The notes beneath the pieces are model-generated. The model saw nothing but the letters and a program-made list of their open reading frames with translations. It did no database searches and was not told where the DNA came from. The position numbers were made by a program, and so were the translations under genes. Of a stretch of DNA of 64,000 bases, positions 43,189 to 51,314 are shown one piece after another. How positions within the stretch are numbered: the first letter of the stretch is position 1; each line of letters begins with the position of its first letter. The stretch is from contig NZ_JAPEPI010000001.1 of the NCBI RefSeq assembly GCF_026340305.1, forward strand, positions 2,852,001 through 2,916,000. Reading direction: 5' to 3'. This stretch comes from Streptomyces sp. NBC_01381. Its GTDB lineage: Bacteria > Actinomycetota > Actinomycetes > Streptomycetales > Streptomycetaceae.

Positions 43189-43335
43189 CTAGTCATCCTG
43201 CAACGACGCAAGGTTGTCCATCGCATCGATGTGTCCGGCTTCGGCGGCTCGGGTGAGCCAGGTGCGGGCTCCGTGGGTGTCTCCCTGCCTCTTCAGGAGT
43301 GCTGCCCGACCGGGAATCGGCCAGCCTCGCAGCCT
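43189..43335 (-). pseudogene. 3' fragment of a TPR/Sel1-like repeat gene
   Basis: The minus strand encodes about 48 residues ending KRQGDTHGARTWLTRAAEAG, HIDAMDNLASLQDD and a stop. The KRQGD..GARTWLTRAAEAGH..AM.NLA pattern is typical of Sel1/tetratricopeptide repeats. The upstream part of the gene is missing; the plus-strand ISL3 remnant begins just beyond. The 180 bases between the RDD terminator and this fragment hold nothing recognisable. Confidence 0.55.
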
Positions 43336-43360
43336 GGCTCGCGAAGCGGCCAGGGATTTA

Positions 43361-44060
43361 GGTGATCTGCCGGGACCGGGCACCCTTCTTGCCGAGGGTG
43401 CCACCGTCGGCGCACCCCAGGCAGTCCAGGTCGCCGACCGACGGCACCTGTGGCACAACCTCAGCGAGGCCGCCGAGCGAAGCGTCTCCCAGCACGGCCG
43501 CTGCCCGCAGGTACTCGTTCCCGCTGCCCGCTGCCCGCTGCCCGCTGCCCGCTGCCCGCTGCCCGCAGCCCGACACAAAACCGGCTCCGGCAGCCGAGCC
43601 CGCGTCCTCGCCGTGGGCAACCAGCAGCCGCTACGCGGATCGCACCAGAGCCCCCCACGCCACGATCCATTCCCTGATCGAGGACGGGCACAGCCGGCGC
43701 TCGATCCAACGTCAGCTCGGCATGACATACCGCACCGTCCAGCGTTTCGCCGACGCCGCACGACCGGAAGACCTCTTCACCGGCCAGTGGCAGAACCGGT
43801 CCTCGGTCCTGGACGAGTACAAGCCCGACCCCGACGACCGCTGGAGTGAGGGTTGCACCAACGCCTGGAAGCTATGGGAGGAGATCGTCCCCCTCGGTCA
43901 CCAGGGAAGCTACGGACGCGTCCGTGCCTATCTGCACCTCAAACGGACATCGCCCCGTCCGGTGGCGGCCCGGCCCCCTTCGCCCCGCTCAGTCGCCGGA
44001 CGGATCCTCCGCCGCCCCGAGACCCTCACCGAACCGGAGCAACTCCAGCTCAAGAACATC
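43361..44060 (+). mobile_element. Decayed ISL3-family transposase fragment
   Basis: Pieces of an ISL3 transposase appear in order but in different frames: VICRDRA at 43361, then GATVGAPQAVQVADRRHLWH and NLSEAAERS, and after a repeat expansion HATIHSLIEDGHSRRSIQRQ, LGMTYRTVQRFADAARPEDL, FTGQWQNRSSVLDEYKP and RRPETLTEPEQLQLK. The zinc-finger N-terminus and the C-terminal catalytic part are missing, so it cannot be active. At least two frameshifts are present, one around the 7-bp repeat at 43520. No terminal inverted repeats were found. Confidence 0.8.
43520..43568. repeat. Heptanucleotide tandem repeat (CCCGCTG)
   Basis: Six perfect copies of CCCGCTG followed by one CCCGCAG lie inside the ISL3 remnant where the reading frame is lost. 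The run looks like a replication-slippage expansion; a 7-bp unit cannot keep a reading frame. Confidence 0.9.
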
Positions 44061-44268
44061 TCTCCGTCTGAGAGAGCGGAAGAACGTACGGCAGCGCCAC
44101 CTGTTGGAAGACAAGGGCGCGCAGATCCGCCAGACCGAGTTCGCCTGGCGGAACTCGCAGCAGCTCATGCACCCTGCGCACCAAACTGGTTGCATCACGC
44201 GTCAGCGCCGCCGACCGCACCGCACTCCGCCATCAGCGCCGACACCCGCACCAGATAGCGTTCTGCGC

Positions 44269-44826
44269 ATGACAACGGACGGAAGGCCGCAACCGCCGAC
44301 GCCGATGTGTCCGCGCTGCGGTGGAGCCGAGGTGCGGACGGTCGAACAGGCGCGCTCCGGCAAGGGCGCCCTGACCAAAAGCCTCGGTACCCGCCTGGCG
44401 AAGGGCCCGGAGAAGAGCGGCGACGGCTGCATCCACTTCGCCGAGGGGCTCGTCCTGAGCCTCATGTTCGGCGGCGGTCTCGCCTACATGGGCGTCGAGA
44501 AGGACAACCAGCTGTACACGGTCGGCGGTGTGGTCCTCGGGCTGCTCATCTTCGCCGCCACCCTCGCGGTGGTGCGCGAGGACGGCCGGGAGAAGGACGC
44601 CGAGACGTCCGGCGAGACACTGGCCAACGAGTTCTGGCTGCCGGCGCACTACTGCTACGGCTGCGAGGGCGTGTTCTGCCCGGGCGGCACCCCTTGGCAG
44701 GGCGTGCTCACCCCGGAGCAGTTCAAGAAACTGGTCTGGCGTCAGGGCTGCTACGACCGCCAGTTGCAGCCGGGTGACAAGGCGAAGGACGCGGAGGTCC
44801 CGCCGGGGACCCTGATCGAGGGCTAG
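44269..44826 (+). CDS. Zinc-ribbon membrane protein of unknown function
   Basis: This 185-residue protein has an N-terminal zinc ribbon (CPRCGG at residues 14-19), two hydrophobic helices (about 60-80 and 85-105, LVLSLMFGGGLAYMGV and VGGVVLGLLIFAATLAVV), and a C-terminal Cys cluster (YCYGCEGVFCPGG) that could complete or form a second metal site. ATG 44269 overlaps the TGA of a degenerate upstream frame ending HPHQIAFCA, suggesting it was once the second gene of a translationally coupled pair. It lies in the accessory scar, and its expression is uncertain because the upstream gene is broken. Confidence 0.65.
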   Translation: MTTDGRPQPPTPMCPRCGGAEVRTVEQARSGKGALTKSLGTRLAKGPEKSGDGCIHFAEGLVLSLMFGGGLAYMGVEKDNQLYTVGGVVLGLLIFAATLAVVREDGREKDAETSGETLANEFWLPAHYCYGCEGVFCPGGTPWQGVLTPEQFKKLVWRQGCYDRQLQPGDKAKDAEVPPGTLIEG

Positions 44827-44968
44827 TAGGACTTTGTTAGGTGGGCTGGTCAGTGTCGAGTTGGAAAGCCCCTGCGGATCAGTCCTGGGGTCCGGGTCGG
44901 GATGATGCCGTGCTTCACTGTAAATCCAGGTCGATGATCCTGCGGGACTGCTCGCCGTGCTCCTTGTG

Positions 44969-45499
44969 ATGACCCCCGACGACGCTCTCAAGCAGCTCAG
45001 CCACATCGCGCGCGAGAGGGCATTCGGTAGGCACGTAGGGTCGGACCGGCTCATCCAGGTCGGGCTGGACGCGCTGATTGCCGGGGTCGAGAGCCCCTCC
45101 CTCGCCACGCTGGCCGGTCTCTTCCGGAGCGAAGAGCCCGAGGCTCCGGCTCTCTTCGACCAGGTGCTGGAGGAGTTGGGACTGTTCTTCCACCCGCCCG
45201 CTGACCCTCGGGCCGCGAAGTGGGCCATGGCCTATTGGGTCGCCGGTCAGATCGCCGACGGATCCCTGGATCCTGCAGTCGGCACCCACCTCATCTGGTC
45301 AGACATCGCCTATGACCTCGGCTACCGCGTAGAACTGGAACCCTTCGTCCACTGCGCGCACAACTTGGACGGCTGGGAGGAGAGCTGGGGTGCCTCCGTC
45401 GAGGAACTCAACGGGGAAGCGGTTAAGGCAGCGAAGCAGTTCCTTAGCAAGGGGGCGGCCGTCGAGGTGCTCTGCTCACGGACCTCTTGGACGATCTAG
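44969..45499 (+). CDS. Hypothetical protein, possibly truncated
   Basis: This 176-residue acidic protein (TPDDALKQLSHIARERAFGR, then LEELGLFFHPPADPRAAKW, then SDIAYDLGYRVELEPFVHCA and HNLDGWEESWG) has no recognised domain. Its composition is coding-like and slightly less GC-rich than the core genes. ATG 44969 and GTG 44957 are both possible starts, with no clear ribosome site. The C-terminal SRTSWTI reads into the frame of the next small gene, so the natural end may be altered. Confidence 0.5.
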   Translation: MTPDDALKQLSHIARERAFGRHVGSDRLIQVGLDALIAGVESPSLATLAGLFRSEEPEAPALFDQVLEELGLFFHPPADPRAAKWAMAYWVAGQIADGSLDPAVGTHLIWSDIAYDLGYRVELEPFVHCAHNLDGWEESWGASVEELNGEAVKAAKQFLSKGAAVEVLCSRTSWTI

Positions 45500-45642
45500 C
45501 CGACACTGGCCCCAACACCGAACCTCACGAACAACTGGCCATCGCAGACCGCATCCTGCGCGAAGCCGCACACCTACTCACCGCGCACTACCGCGCTTGG
45601 AACGGAGCCGGAAAGGTTGCCCATACGCCTGAGAGCAGCTGA
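45472..45642 (+). pseudogene. Small coding fragment (LLTDLLDDLADTGP...)
   Basis: A 56-codon segment, LLTDLLDDLADTGPNTEPHE then QLAIADRILREAAHLLTAHY, runs to a stop at 45640-45642 and overlaps the preceding gene by 28 bases in another frame. It is helical and coding-like but has no start with a ribosome site (a TTG at codon 6 is possible). It may be a downstream half separated by a frameshift, or a small coupled gene. Confidence 0.35.
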
Positions 45643-45781
45643 TGCCGTCCTCGGCCAGAAGCTTTTCGACGGACATCTAGCCCTCGCCAGGCACGCTGAC
45701 CCGGGACTGTTGGCGGCTTCAGTCATCGATGTGCTGGACCTGCCAGGCGGCCCCCTCCGCGAGGGCTATGTCGACCACTGA
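45617..45781 (+). CDS. Possible 54-residue hypothetical protein
   Basis: A TTG at 45617 just after GGAGCCGGAAAGG opens a frame with PIRLRAADAVLGQKLFDGHL, ALARHADPGLLAASVIDVLD and LPGGPLREGYVDH, ending at 45781. Amphipathic helices and codon use look genuine, and it overlaps the previous fragment by 26 bases. Nothing recognisable lies between 45782 and 45937. Confidence 0.35.
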   Translation: MPIRLRAADAVLGQKLFDGHLALARHADPGLLAASVIDVLDLPGGPLREGYVDH

Positions 45782-45937
45782 CTCTGCGGCAACCCGCGTG
45801 GCGAACGCAGACCGCGTGTGATGACGGCGCCCGCTTGGCCGTGGTTGGCATCTGACGATGCATCGTCGCGGGCCCTGCCGGCGCTCCACAAACATCAAGG
45901 GTGTGCCGGGCGCCGGTCAGAGCTCCGCGCCATTCGC

Positions 45938-46219
45938 TCAGCCGAACAGCAGCCTGCCAAGTAGGCCTGCGCCTGCGTCTTGGTCAGGGCTCTCTGCGGC
46001 CGGAGTCTCGTTTTGGACGATGCCCCCGATTCGATTCACGCCGTGCTCAGGCAACGAGCTCGGCCTTTCATGTCCGGCATGCTCTGGCTGGTCATTCCCG
46101 GAAGCGGATTGAACGATGCTGCCGTTCTTCTCATCGTCCCCGGCGGTGGCTGGGCCAATGCTGCCGAGGACTGCTGCGGCAGCCATGGCGGTTACGGTCA
46201 GGAGCTTGCGGATGCGCAT
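45938..46219 (-). CDS. Small secreted protein
   Basis: This 93-residue protein has a clear Sec signal (MRIRKLLTVTAMAAAAVLGS, cleavage near ATAG) followed by a short, Ser/Asn/Glu-rich mature chain (GDDEKNGSIVQSASGNDQPE, then NRIGGIVQNETPAAE) and a hydrophobic C-terminus (GAGLLGRLLFG). The repeated SGxVQ/GGIVQ motif resembles small Streptomyces aerial-surface peptides, but no chaplin cysteines are present. ATG 46219 has GGAG ten bases upstream. It is a gene of the accessory scar with coding-like features. Confidence 0.6.
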   Translation of the reverse strand: MRIRKLLTVTAMAAAAVLGSIGPATAGDDEKNGSIVQSASGNDQPEHAGHERPSSLPEHGVNRIGGIVQNETPAAESPDQDAGAGLLGRLLFG

Positions 46220-46750
46220 GTGGGGCGTTCTCCGTTCGAGCGCGGGACATTGGACAGGCCCATATCATCATCACTTGTGAAATTGATGACCAATGCGCCC
46301 ATCTGTGGGCGAGGCATCCCACAGAGCCAGTGGACCGTGGCGGGGGAGTGCCGGCCGCTGTGCTCGTGCGTCGATGCGCCACCCGACGAACACAGCCTCC
46401 GTCAGCACGCGCACCTCGTTCTCGCTGCGCCCGGTGCGGTTCCGCTCGTTGGCCACGGTCGGCAGCGGCAGGCCCTCCGCCGCAGAGGCGGGAGGGTTCG
46501 TTACGAACGGCGCGCGCTCGGCCTGATGCGCGGGTGTCATGCCGCCCGTGATGCCGTTCGCGCGGGCCTGACGCCAGCCGGCGACAGCTGTAGCAGCAGG
46601 TGCCGCAACATCACGGCCGTGTTGCTGATTCTCATCGACATTTCCGAGCACTGTGATCGCTAAGTGCTGCCCGAAACCGACGACAAACGTTGCCCGCTCC
46701 TGCTTACAGACTCAGACAGGGGGCTGCGCGGAATTCGGTGATCCTGGCGA
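46220..46750. other. Gap without a supported gene
   Basis: The 530 bases between the small secreted protein and the integrase pseudogene contain open frames on both strands, the longest being 126 codons on the minus strand (46271-46651), but none shows a recognisable domain or convincing start. The stretch is probably degraded accessory DNA. Confidence 0.5.
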
Positions 46751-47926
46751 ATGGGCACTTATCAGGCCGTTGATCGTGCCAAGCCTGTCTGGCGGGCAGT
46801 CGACTACCTGCGGGTGTCTACCGATCAGCAGATCGACGGCTACGGCATCGCGTACATGGGCGACGAGACGGCCGCGTACATCGAGCGCAAGGGCTGGGCC
46901 CACGTCGACACCTTCAAGGACGAAAGGGAGTCGGGCACTCTCGCATGGGACAAGCGCGAGGGCGCGACAGAGATCATGTCCCTCGCTCAAAAGAAGCCCT
47001 GCCCATTCAATATGGGTAAGCCTTGGAGCGAGGCGAACTTCCGAGTGCGCTTGCTCAATGAGGCCCTGCTAGAGGCTCGGTATGTGTTCCGTGGCAAGAG
47101 CGCAAAGGTCGGACCGGACGGAACCCCTGTGTGGGGACCAACTAGCGTTACTCCGCTCGACCCGATGTTTACGCCCGAGGAAGTGACAGAGCTGCGGAGC
47201 GGTACAGACAAGCCTCGTCGCGTCCGCTCAGCCACGGGGCGGATTTATACGCTGACAGGGCTAATTCAGAGTCAATGCGGTAAATCTACGTTGGCTGCGC
47301 CCCGGCAAATGAAGCAGCGCACTACCTCTGTTCAGGAAAGAGAGAGGCGTATCCAGGGGCGCCAACATGCTCGTGTCCTCAGCTCGATGCTCAGGGCGTG
47401 GAGGCCTGGGCCTGGGGGAGTGTCTGCGACTTCCTGAGGGATGGGGACAGGTTGCAGAGGCTCTCTGATGAATGGCTGGGGAAGTCGAGCGAGTCGCAGG
47501 AGGACCAGCGGGCAGCGAGCCTTCAAAGGCTTGCGCGAATCAGTGGCCGTTTGGACGCTCTGCCTCGGCTAGAGCAGCAGGAGTTCTTCGGGCTGGCCAA
47601 CATCAAGATCCTGATCACAGGTACCCCGCCCCCCCATGCATCGCGGGCTCGCCCGCCCCATCGCCGCGTGGTTCCGCACCAATGATCGGTTGGTGCCGAC
47701 GCTGTGTGACTGCGCCCCTCGGACAGTGCTCGAAGCCTTTCTCAAGAAGGCTCGCACCGGCGTTGCCTGGCCGGAGCTGGACGCTGAGCACGGCTCTACA
47801 GGCCTCATTGGGCACTGGAAGCGCTGGAGTGCTTCGGGGCGCTGGGAAAGAGTGATGGGCGCCTTGGAGGGCGCCCATGGGGGTGTGCAAGTAGCGAGGC
47901 CTCACCTCTCCCGCCCATGGAAATGA
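46751..47926 (+). pseudogene. Large serine integrase, disrupted by deletions and frameshifts
   Basis: The N-terminus is intact: VWRAVDYLRVSTDQQ carries the catalytic Ser (in RVS), followed by ETAAYIERKGWAHVDTFKDE. After EIMSLAQ the rest of the catalytic domain is missing and the recombinase domain resumes at GKPWSEANFRVRLLNEALLE, LDPMFTPEEVTELR and YTLTGLIQSQCGK. A second gap and frameshift near 47300 precede VEAWAWGSVCDFLRDGDRLQ, and a third shift at a run of seven C near 47630 leads to ARPIAAWFRTNDRLVP and KARTGVAWPELDAEHGSTG. The last stop lies inside the DUF4191 terminator. It was once the integrase of an integrative element. Confidence 0.8.
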
Positions 47927-47937
47927 CGGGAGAGGTG
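47903..47937 (-). terminator. DUF4191 gene terminator
   Basis: CACCTCTCCCG and CGGGAGAGGTG form a perfect 11-bp stem with a 13-base loop, 11 bases past the DUF4191 stop. The end of the integrase pseudogene overlaps it. Confidence 0.7.
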
Positions 47938-47947
47938 GAGCCTGGTG

Positions 47948-48652
47948 TCATCCTCGCGGCATTTTCGGGGTGCGACCTCGTCCCGCACCCTTCGGCATCG
48001 GCCCCTTCGGCAGCGGCATGTTGCTCATCAGGTCGCCCATCGCGCGCAGCCGGTCGTTGGTCGCCGTGACCTGCGGGCCCTGGAGGACGCGGGGGAGCTT
48101 CAGAAGCGTCGTACGCAGCTTCTTCAGCGGGACCTCGCCCTCGCCGGTGCCGACGATGACGTCATGCACCGGGACGTCCGACACGACGCGCGCCATCTTC
48201 TTCTTCTCGGCGGCCAGCAGGCTCTTCACCCGGTTCGGGTTGCCCTCGGCCACGAGCACGATGCCGGCCTTGCCGACCGTGCGGTGCACGACGTCCTGGC
48301 TGCGGTTCATCGCCACCGCCGGAGTCGTCGTCCAGCCACGGCCGATCTTGTCGAGCACCGCGGCCGCCGCACCGGGCTGGCCCTCCATCTGCCCGAAGGC
48401 GGCACGCTCGGCCCTGCGCCCGAAGACGATCGCCATCGCGAGGAAGGCGAGCACAAAGCCCAGAATGCCGAGATAGATCGGGTGACCGATCCCGAAGCCG
48501 ATCGCGAGGAAGACACCGAAGGTGACGATTCCCACAGCCGCGATGACAAGCCCGATCCGCGGATCGGCCTTGCGGGTCATCTTGTAGGTCAGAGCGATCT
48601 GCTTGAGTCGCCCGGGGTTCGCGGCGTCCGCCGCGGTTTCCTTCCTCGCCAT
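47948..48652 (-). CDS. DUF4191 family membrane protein
   Basis: This 234-residue protein has a basic N-terminus (RLKQIALTYKMTRKADPRIG), two adjacent membrane helices (about residues 35-57 and 60-80), and a long cytoplasmic C-terminal region ending in a Gly/Pro/Met-rich basic tail. This matches DUF4191, a family conserved next to the lipoate genes in actinobacteria and of unknown function. It starts at ATG 48652. Confidence 0.88.
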   Translation of the reverse strand: MARKETAADAANPGRLKQIALTYKMTRKADPRIGLVIAAVGIVTFGVFLAIGFGIGHPIYLGILGFVLAFLAMAIVFGRRAERAAFGQMEGQPGAAAAVLDKIGRGWTTTPAVAMNRSQDVVHRTVGKAGIVLVAEGNPNRVKSLLAAEKKKMARVVSDVPVHDVIVGTGEGEVPLKKLRTTLLKLPRVLQGPQVTATNDRLRAMGDLMSNMPLPKGPMPKGAGRGRTPKMPRG

Positions 48653-48682
48653 GTCCTGAAGTCTACGTGTCCCTGGAAGTGA

Positions 48683-48886
48683 CTACGACGTGCGGGTTGT
48701 CATCGCCTCTTCGAGCACGCGCAGCGCCTCGGCCCGGTCCTTGGCGCGGCGCCGGTCGTCGAGCACGGACGTCCAGGCGTTGCGGCGTGCGGTGCGCTGG
48801 CCGCCGCTCATGAGCAGCGACTCGACGGCACGCAGTGCGTCGGTGACGGACGGGATGGCGGTGGCGCGTACGGGCGCGGCCTGCAT
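48683..48886 (-). CDS. Small conserved hypothetical protein
   Basis: This 67-residue helical protein (TDALRAVESLLMSGGQRTAR, then RRRAKDRAEALRVLEEAMTT) starts at ATG 48886 with GGAGGG upstream, a strong ribosome site that supports expression. It lies between DUF4191 and lipA on the same strand, a position that I recall being conserved in Streptomyces. Its function is unknown. Confidence 0.75.
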   Translation of the reverse strand: MQAAPVRATAIPSVTDALRAVESLLMSGGQRTARRNAWTSVLDDRRRAKDRAEALRVLEEAMTTRTS

Positions 48887-49205
48887 GGTGGGGCCCTCCT
48901 GAGCGGCTATGGGTAGGGCTGTACGTGGGGTAATTCCAGGGTCACTGATTGGTGTTACCAGGGCGTGACCGACCGGTCAAACACCGATGAAACCTTGACG
49001 CTGAGCCGCAGAACGCTGACGCGGCCCGTACGGTCCCCCTCACCTGCGGGGACCGTACGGGCCGCGTCATATCAGCCTCTACTCGGCGGTAGCCGCTTGT
49101 GCGCCGATTCACACAGTCGGGCCTGTGGTCCGGATCGGACCACCCCGGTCGTCCGGATCGGACCACCGGGCCCACGCCCGGATCGGACCATCAGGCCCGC
49201 CCGGA
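48887..49205. other. Intergenic region with the lipA terminator and repeats
   Basis: This 319-base gap between the small gene and lipA has no gene. It contains the promoter region of the small gene, the long lipA terminator (49017-49069), and the CCGGATCGGACC repeats that run into the lipA stop. Confidence 0.7.
49017..49069 (-). terminator. Perfect 22-bp hairpin downstream of lipA
   Basis: A 22-bp perfect stem (left arm beginning TGACGCGGCCCGTACGG) with a 9-base loop lies about 137 bases past the lipA stop. It is the longest uninterrupted stem noticed in the window and is probably the terminator of the lipB-lipA transcript. Confidence 0.75.
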
Positions 49206-49212
49206 TCAGACC
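49127..49212. repeat. Four direct repeats containing CCGGATCGGACC at the lipA 3' end
   Basis: CCGGATC occurs at 49130, 49153, 49178 and 49201 (periods 23, 25 and 23), each within a near-palindromic GTCCGGATCGGACC context that decays toward the gene. The last copy covers the lipA stop codon. Confidence 0.8.
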
Positions 49213-50171
49213 GCCTGCGCCGCCACGTACGACCCACGCTTCTCGATCGCCATCTGGTACAGGCGCCCGGCGCGGTACGAGGAGCGGACCAGCGGCCCGG
49301 ACATGACTCCGGAGAAGCCGATCTCCTCGGCCTCCTCCTTCAGCTCCACGAACTCCGCCGGCTTGGCCCAGCGCTCCACGGGGTGGTGGCGCGGCGTCGG
49401 GCGCAGGTACTGGGTGATCGTGATGAGCTCGCAGCCCGCGTCGTGCAGGGCGTGCAGCGCCTCGCTGATCTCCTCGCGCTCCTCGCCCATGCCGAGGATG
49501 AGGTTCGACTTGGTGACCAGGCCGGCCTCCCGCGCGCGGGTGATGACCTCCAGCGAGCGCTCGAAGCGGAAGCCGGGGCGGATCCGCTTGAAGATGCGCG
49601 GCACGGTCTCCACGTTGTGCCCGAGGACCTCGGGGCGCGAGGAGAAGACCTCGGCCAGCTGGTCGGGGTCGGCGTTGAAGTCGGGGATGAGCAGCTCGAC
49701 CTTGGTCTTGCCCTCCGCCCGCTCCGCCGTCATCGCGTGGATCTGGCGCACGGTCTCCGCGTACAGCCAGGCGCCGCCGTCCTCCAGGTCGTCGCGGGCG
49801 ACGCCGGTGATCGTGGCGTAGTTCAGGTCCATCGTGACGACGGACTCGCCCACGCGGCGCGGCTCGTCGCGGTCCAGGGCCTGCGGCTTGCCCGTGTCGA
49901 TCTGGCAGAAGTCGCAGCGCCGTGTGCACTGGTCACCGCCGATGAGGAAGGTGGCCTCGCGGTCTTCCCAGCACTCGTAGATGTTGGGACAGCCCGCCTC
50001 CTGGCAGACCGTGTGCAGGCCCTCGCTCTTCACGAGGTTCTGCATCTTGGTGTACTCGGGGCCCATTTTCGCCCGGGTCTTGATCCACTCGGGCTTGCGC
50101 TCGATGGGGGTCTGGGCGTTCCGGACCTCCAGGCGCAGCATCTTGCGTCCGTCGGGTGCGACTGCGGACAC
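49206..50171 (-). CDS. lipA: Lipoyl synthase
   Basis: This 321-residue radical-SAM enzyme inserts two sulfur atoms into protein-bound octanoyl groups to make lipoate. The auxiliary 4Fe-4S cysteines are in [15 protein letters not shown], the radical-SAM cluster in [11 protein letters not shown], and the C-terminal VRSSYRAG carries the conserved RSSY serine ligand. Start GTG 50171 was chosen because AGGGAG lies just upstream and the protein then begins [15 protein letters not shown], the family start. It follows lipB by about 100 bases on the same strand, and the two make the lipoyl cofactor for 2-oxoacid dehydrogenases and glycine cleavage. Confidence 0.97.
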   Translation of the reverse strand: MSAVAPDGRKMLRLEVRNAQTPIERKPEWIKTRAKMGPEYTKMQNLVKSEGLHTVCQEAGCPNIYECWEDREATFLIGGDQCTRRCDFCQIDTGKPQALDRDEPRRVGESVVTMDLNYATITGVARDDLEDGGAWLYAETVRQIHAMTAERAEGKTKVELLIPDFNADPDQLAEVFSSRPEVLGHNVETVPRIFKRIRPGFRFERSLEVITRAREAGLVTKSNLILGMGEEREEISEALHALHDAGCELITITQYLRPTPRHHPVERWAKPAEFVELKEEAEEIGFSGVMSGPLVRSSYRAGRLYQMAIEKRGSYVAAQAV

Positions 50172-50272
50172 ATCGGCTCCCTGTAGCTTCGATTCTTCGG
50201 CGTACATCAGGGTACGCCCGTGATGTCGTTGGGCTTACGTCCGGCCAACCTCTCGCCGAACGGGTGCATTCC

Positions 50273-51094
50273 CTAGACGGCTGCTTTGGCCTCGGGCTGC
50301 TCGGCGGGCTTCTCGATGAGACGCGGCTTGAGCTCCGCGTTCTCCAGGATGTCCCGCAGGTGCCGTTCGGCGACCGGCAGTACGTCGGCGATCGTGACCT
50401 CGCGGCCCAGTTCGTACGAGAGCGAAGTCACGCCCGCGTCGCGGATGCCGCACGGGATGATCTTGTCGAACCAGGTGCTGTCCGGGTTCACGTTGAGCGC
50501 GAAGCCGTGCATCGTCACGCCCTTGGCGACGCGGATGCCGATCGCGGCGATCTTGCGGTCCTCGCGGCGCTGGCCCGCGTTGGACGGGGCGTACTCCGGA
50601 CCATTGAGCCGGGGATCGAACTCATCGTCCGCGACCCGCGGGTCGAAGTCCAGGTTCAGCCCGCCCAGCGCCGGGCGCTGCTCCACTGGGTCGCCCAGGA
50701 CCCATACGCCGCTGCGGCCCTCGACCCGCGAGGTCTCCAGGCCAAACTCCGCGCACGTACGGATAAGTGCCTCTTCCAGGCGGCGCACATGTGCTACGAC
50801 GTCCACCGGGCGCGGCAGCTTCTGGATCGGGTAGCCCACGAGCTGGCCAGGGCCGTGCCAGGTGATCTTTCCGCCGCGGTCCACGTCGATGACGGGGGTG
50901 CCGTCCAGCGGGCGCTCACTGGGGTCCGTACGGCGGCCCGCCGTGTAGACCGGCGGGTGCTCGAGCAGCAGACAGATGTCGGGGAGCTCGTCGGCGAAGC
51001 GGGCGGCGTGTACGCGGCGCTGCTCGTCCCAGGCCTCCTGGTACTCGACCGAGTCCGGGCCGAAGCCCAGCCGGACGAACTCAATCTCACTCAC
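50273..51094 (-). CDS. lipB: Octanoyl-(acyl-carrier-protein) protein transferase
   Basis: This 273-residue LipB moves octanoate from ACP to lipoyl domains, the step before LipA. Family motifs are [33 protein letters not shown], the catalytic Lys in [11 protein letters not shown], and Cys in [10 protein letters not shown] Glu/Lys/Ala-rich C-terminal tail ([13 protein letters not shown]) extends past the core. Start GTG 51094 follows GGGAGG by eight bases; a longer open frame upstream lacks a ribosome site and overlaps the divergent promoter. Confidence 0.96.
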   Translation of the reverse strand: MSEIEFVRLGFGPDSVEYQEAWDEQRRVHAARFADELPDICLLLEHPPVYTAGRRTDPSERPLDGTPVIDVDRGGKITWHGPGQLVGYPIQKLPRPVDVVAHVRRLEEALIRTCAEFGLETSRVEGRSGVWVLGDPVEQRPALGGLNLDFDPRVADDEFDPRLNGPEYAPSNAGQRREDRKIAAIGIRVAKGVTMHGFALNVNPDSTWFDKIIPCGIRDAGVTSLSYELGREVTIADVLPVAERHLRDILENAELKPRLIEKPAEQPEAKAAV

Positions 51095-51314
51095 GGCAAG
51101 TGCCTCCCTAGAACCTTCACCGTGCACATATCGCGCCCCCAGCCACTGTACGGGCAGCGGATTCCCGTCAGTCCTCCGGCCAATCCTCACACGATCGGAT
51201 GAATGCGGGTCGAAGGTCGCGATGAGGGCGTCGAGGGCCGCTACATTCACGCCGTTCACAGAGCCATAAGGGCTGCTCAAGGCAACGCCCGAAAGGCAGG
51301 AGACCGCACAGCTG

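Noticed and set aside
46271..46651. 126-codon minus-strand open frame
   Set aside because: No recognisable domain, no ribosome site, and competing open frames of similar length on the other strand.
47855..47878. Hairpin ATGGGCGCC...GGCGCCCAT as a terminator
   Set aside because: It lies within the coding remnant of the integrase C-terminus (GALEGAHG), so it is explained by codons; the DUF4191 terminator is the separate stem at 47903-47937.
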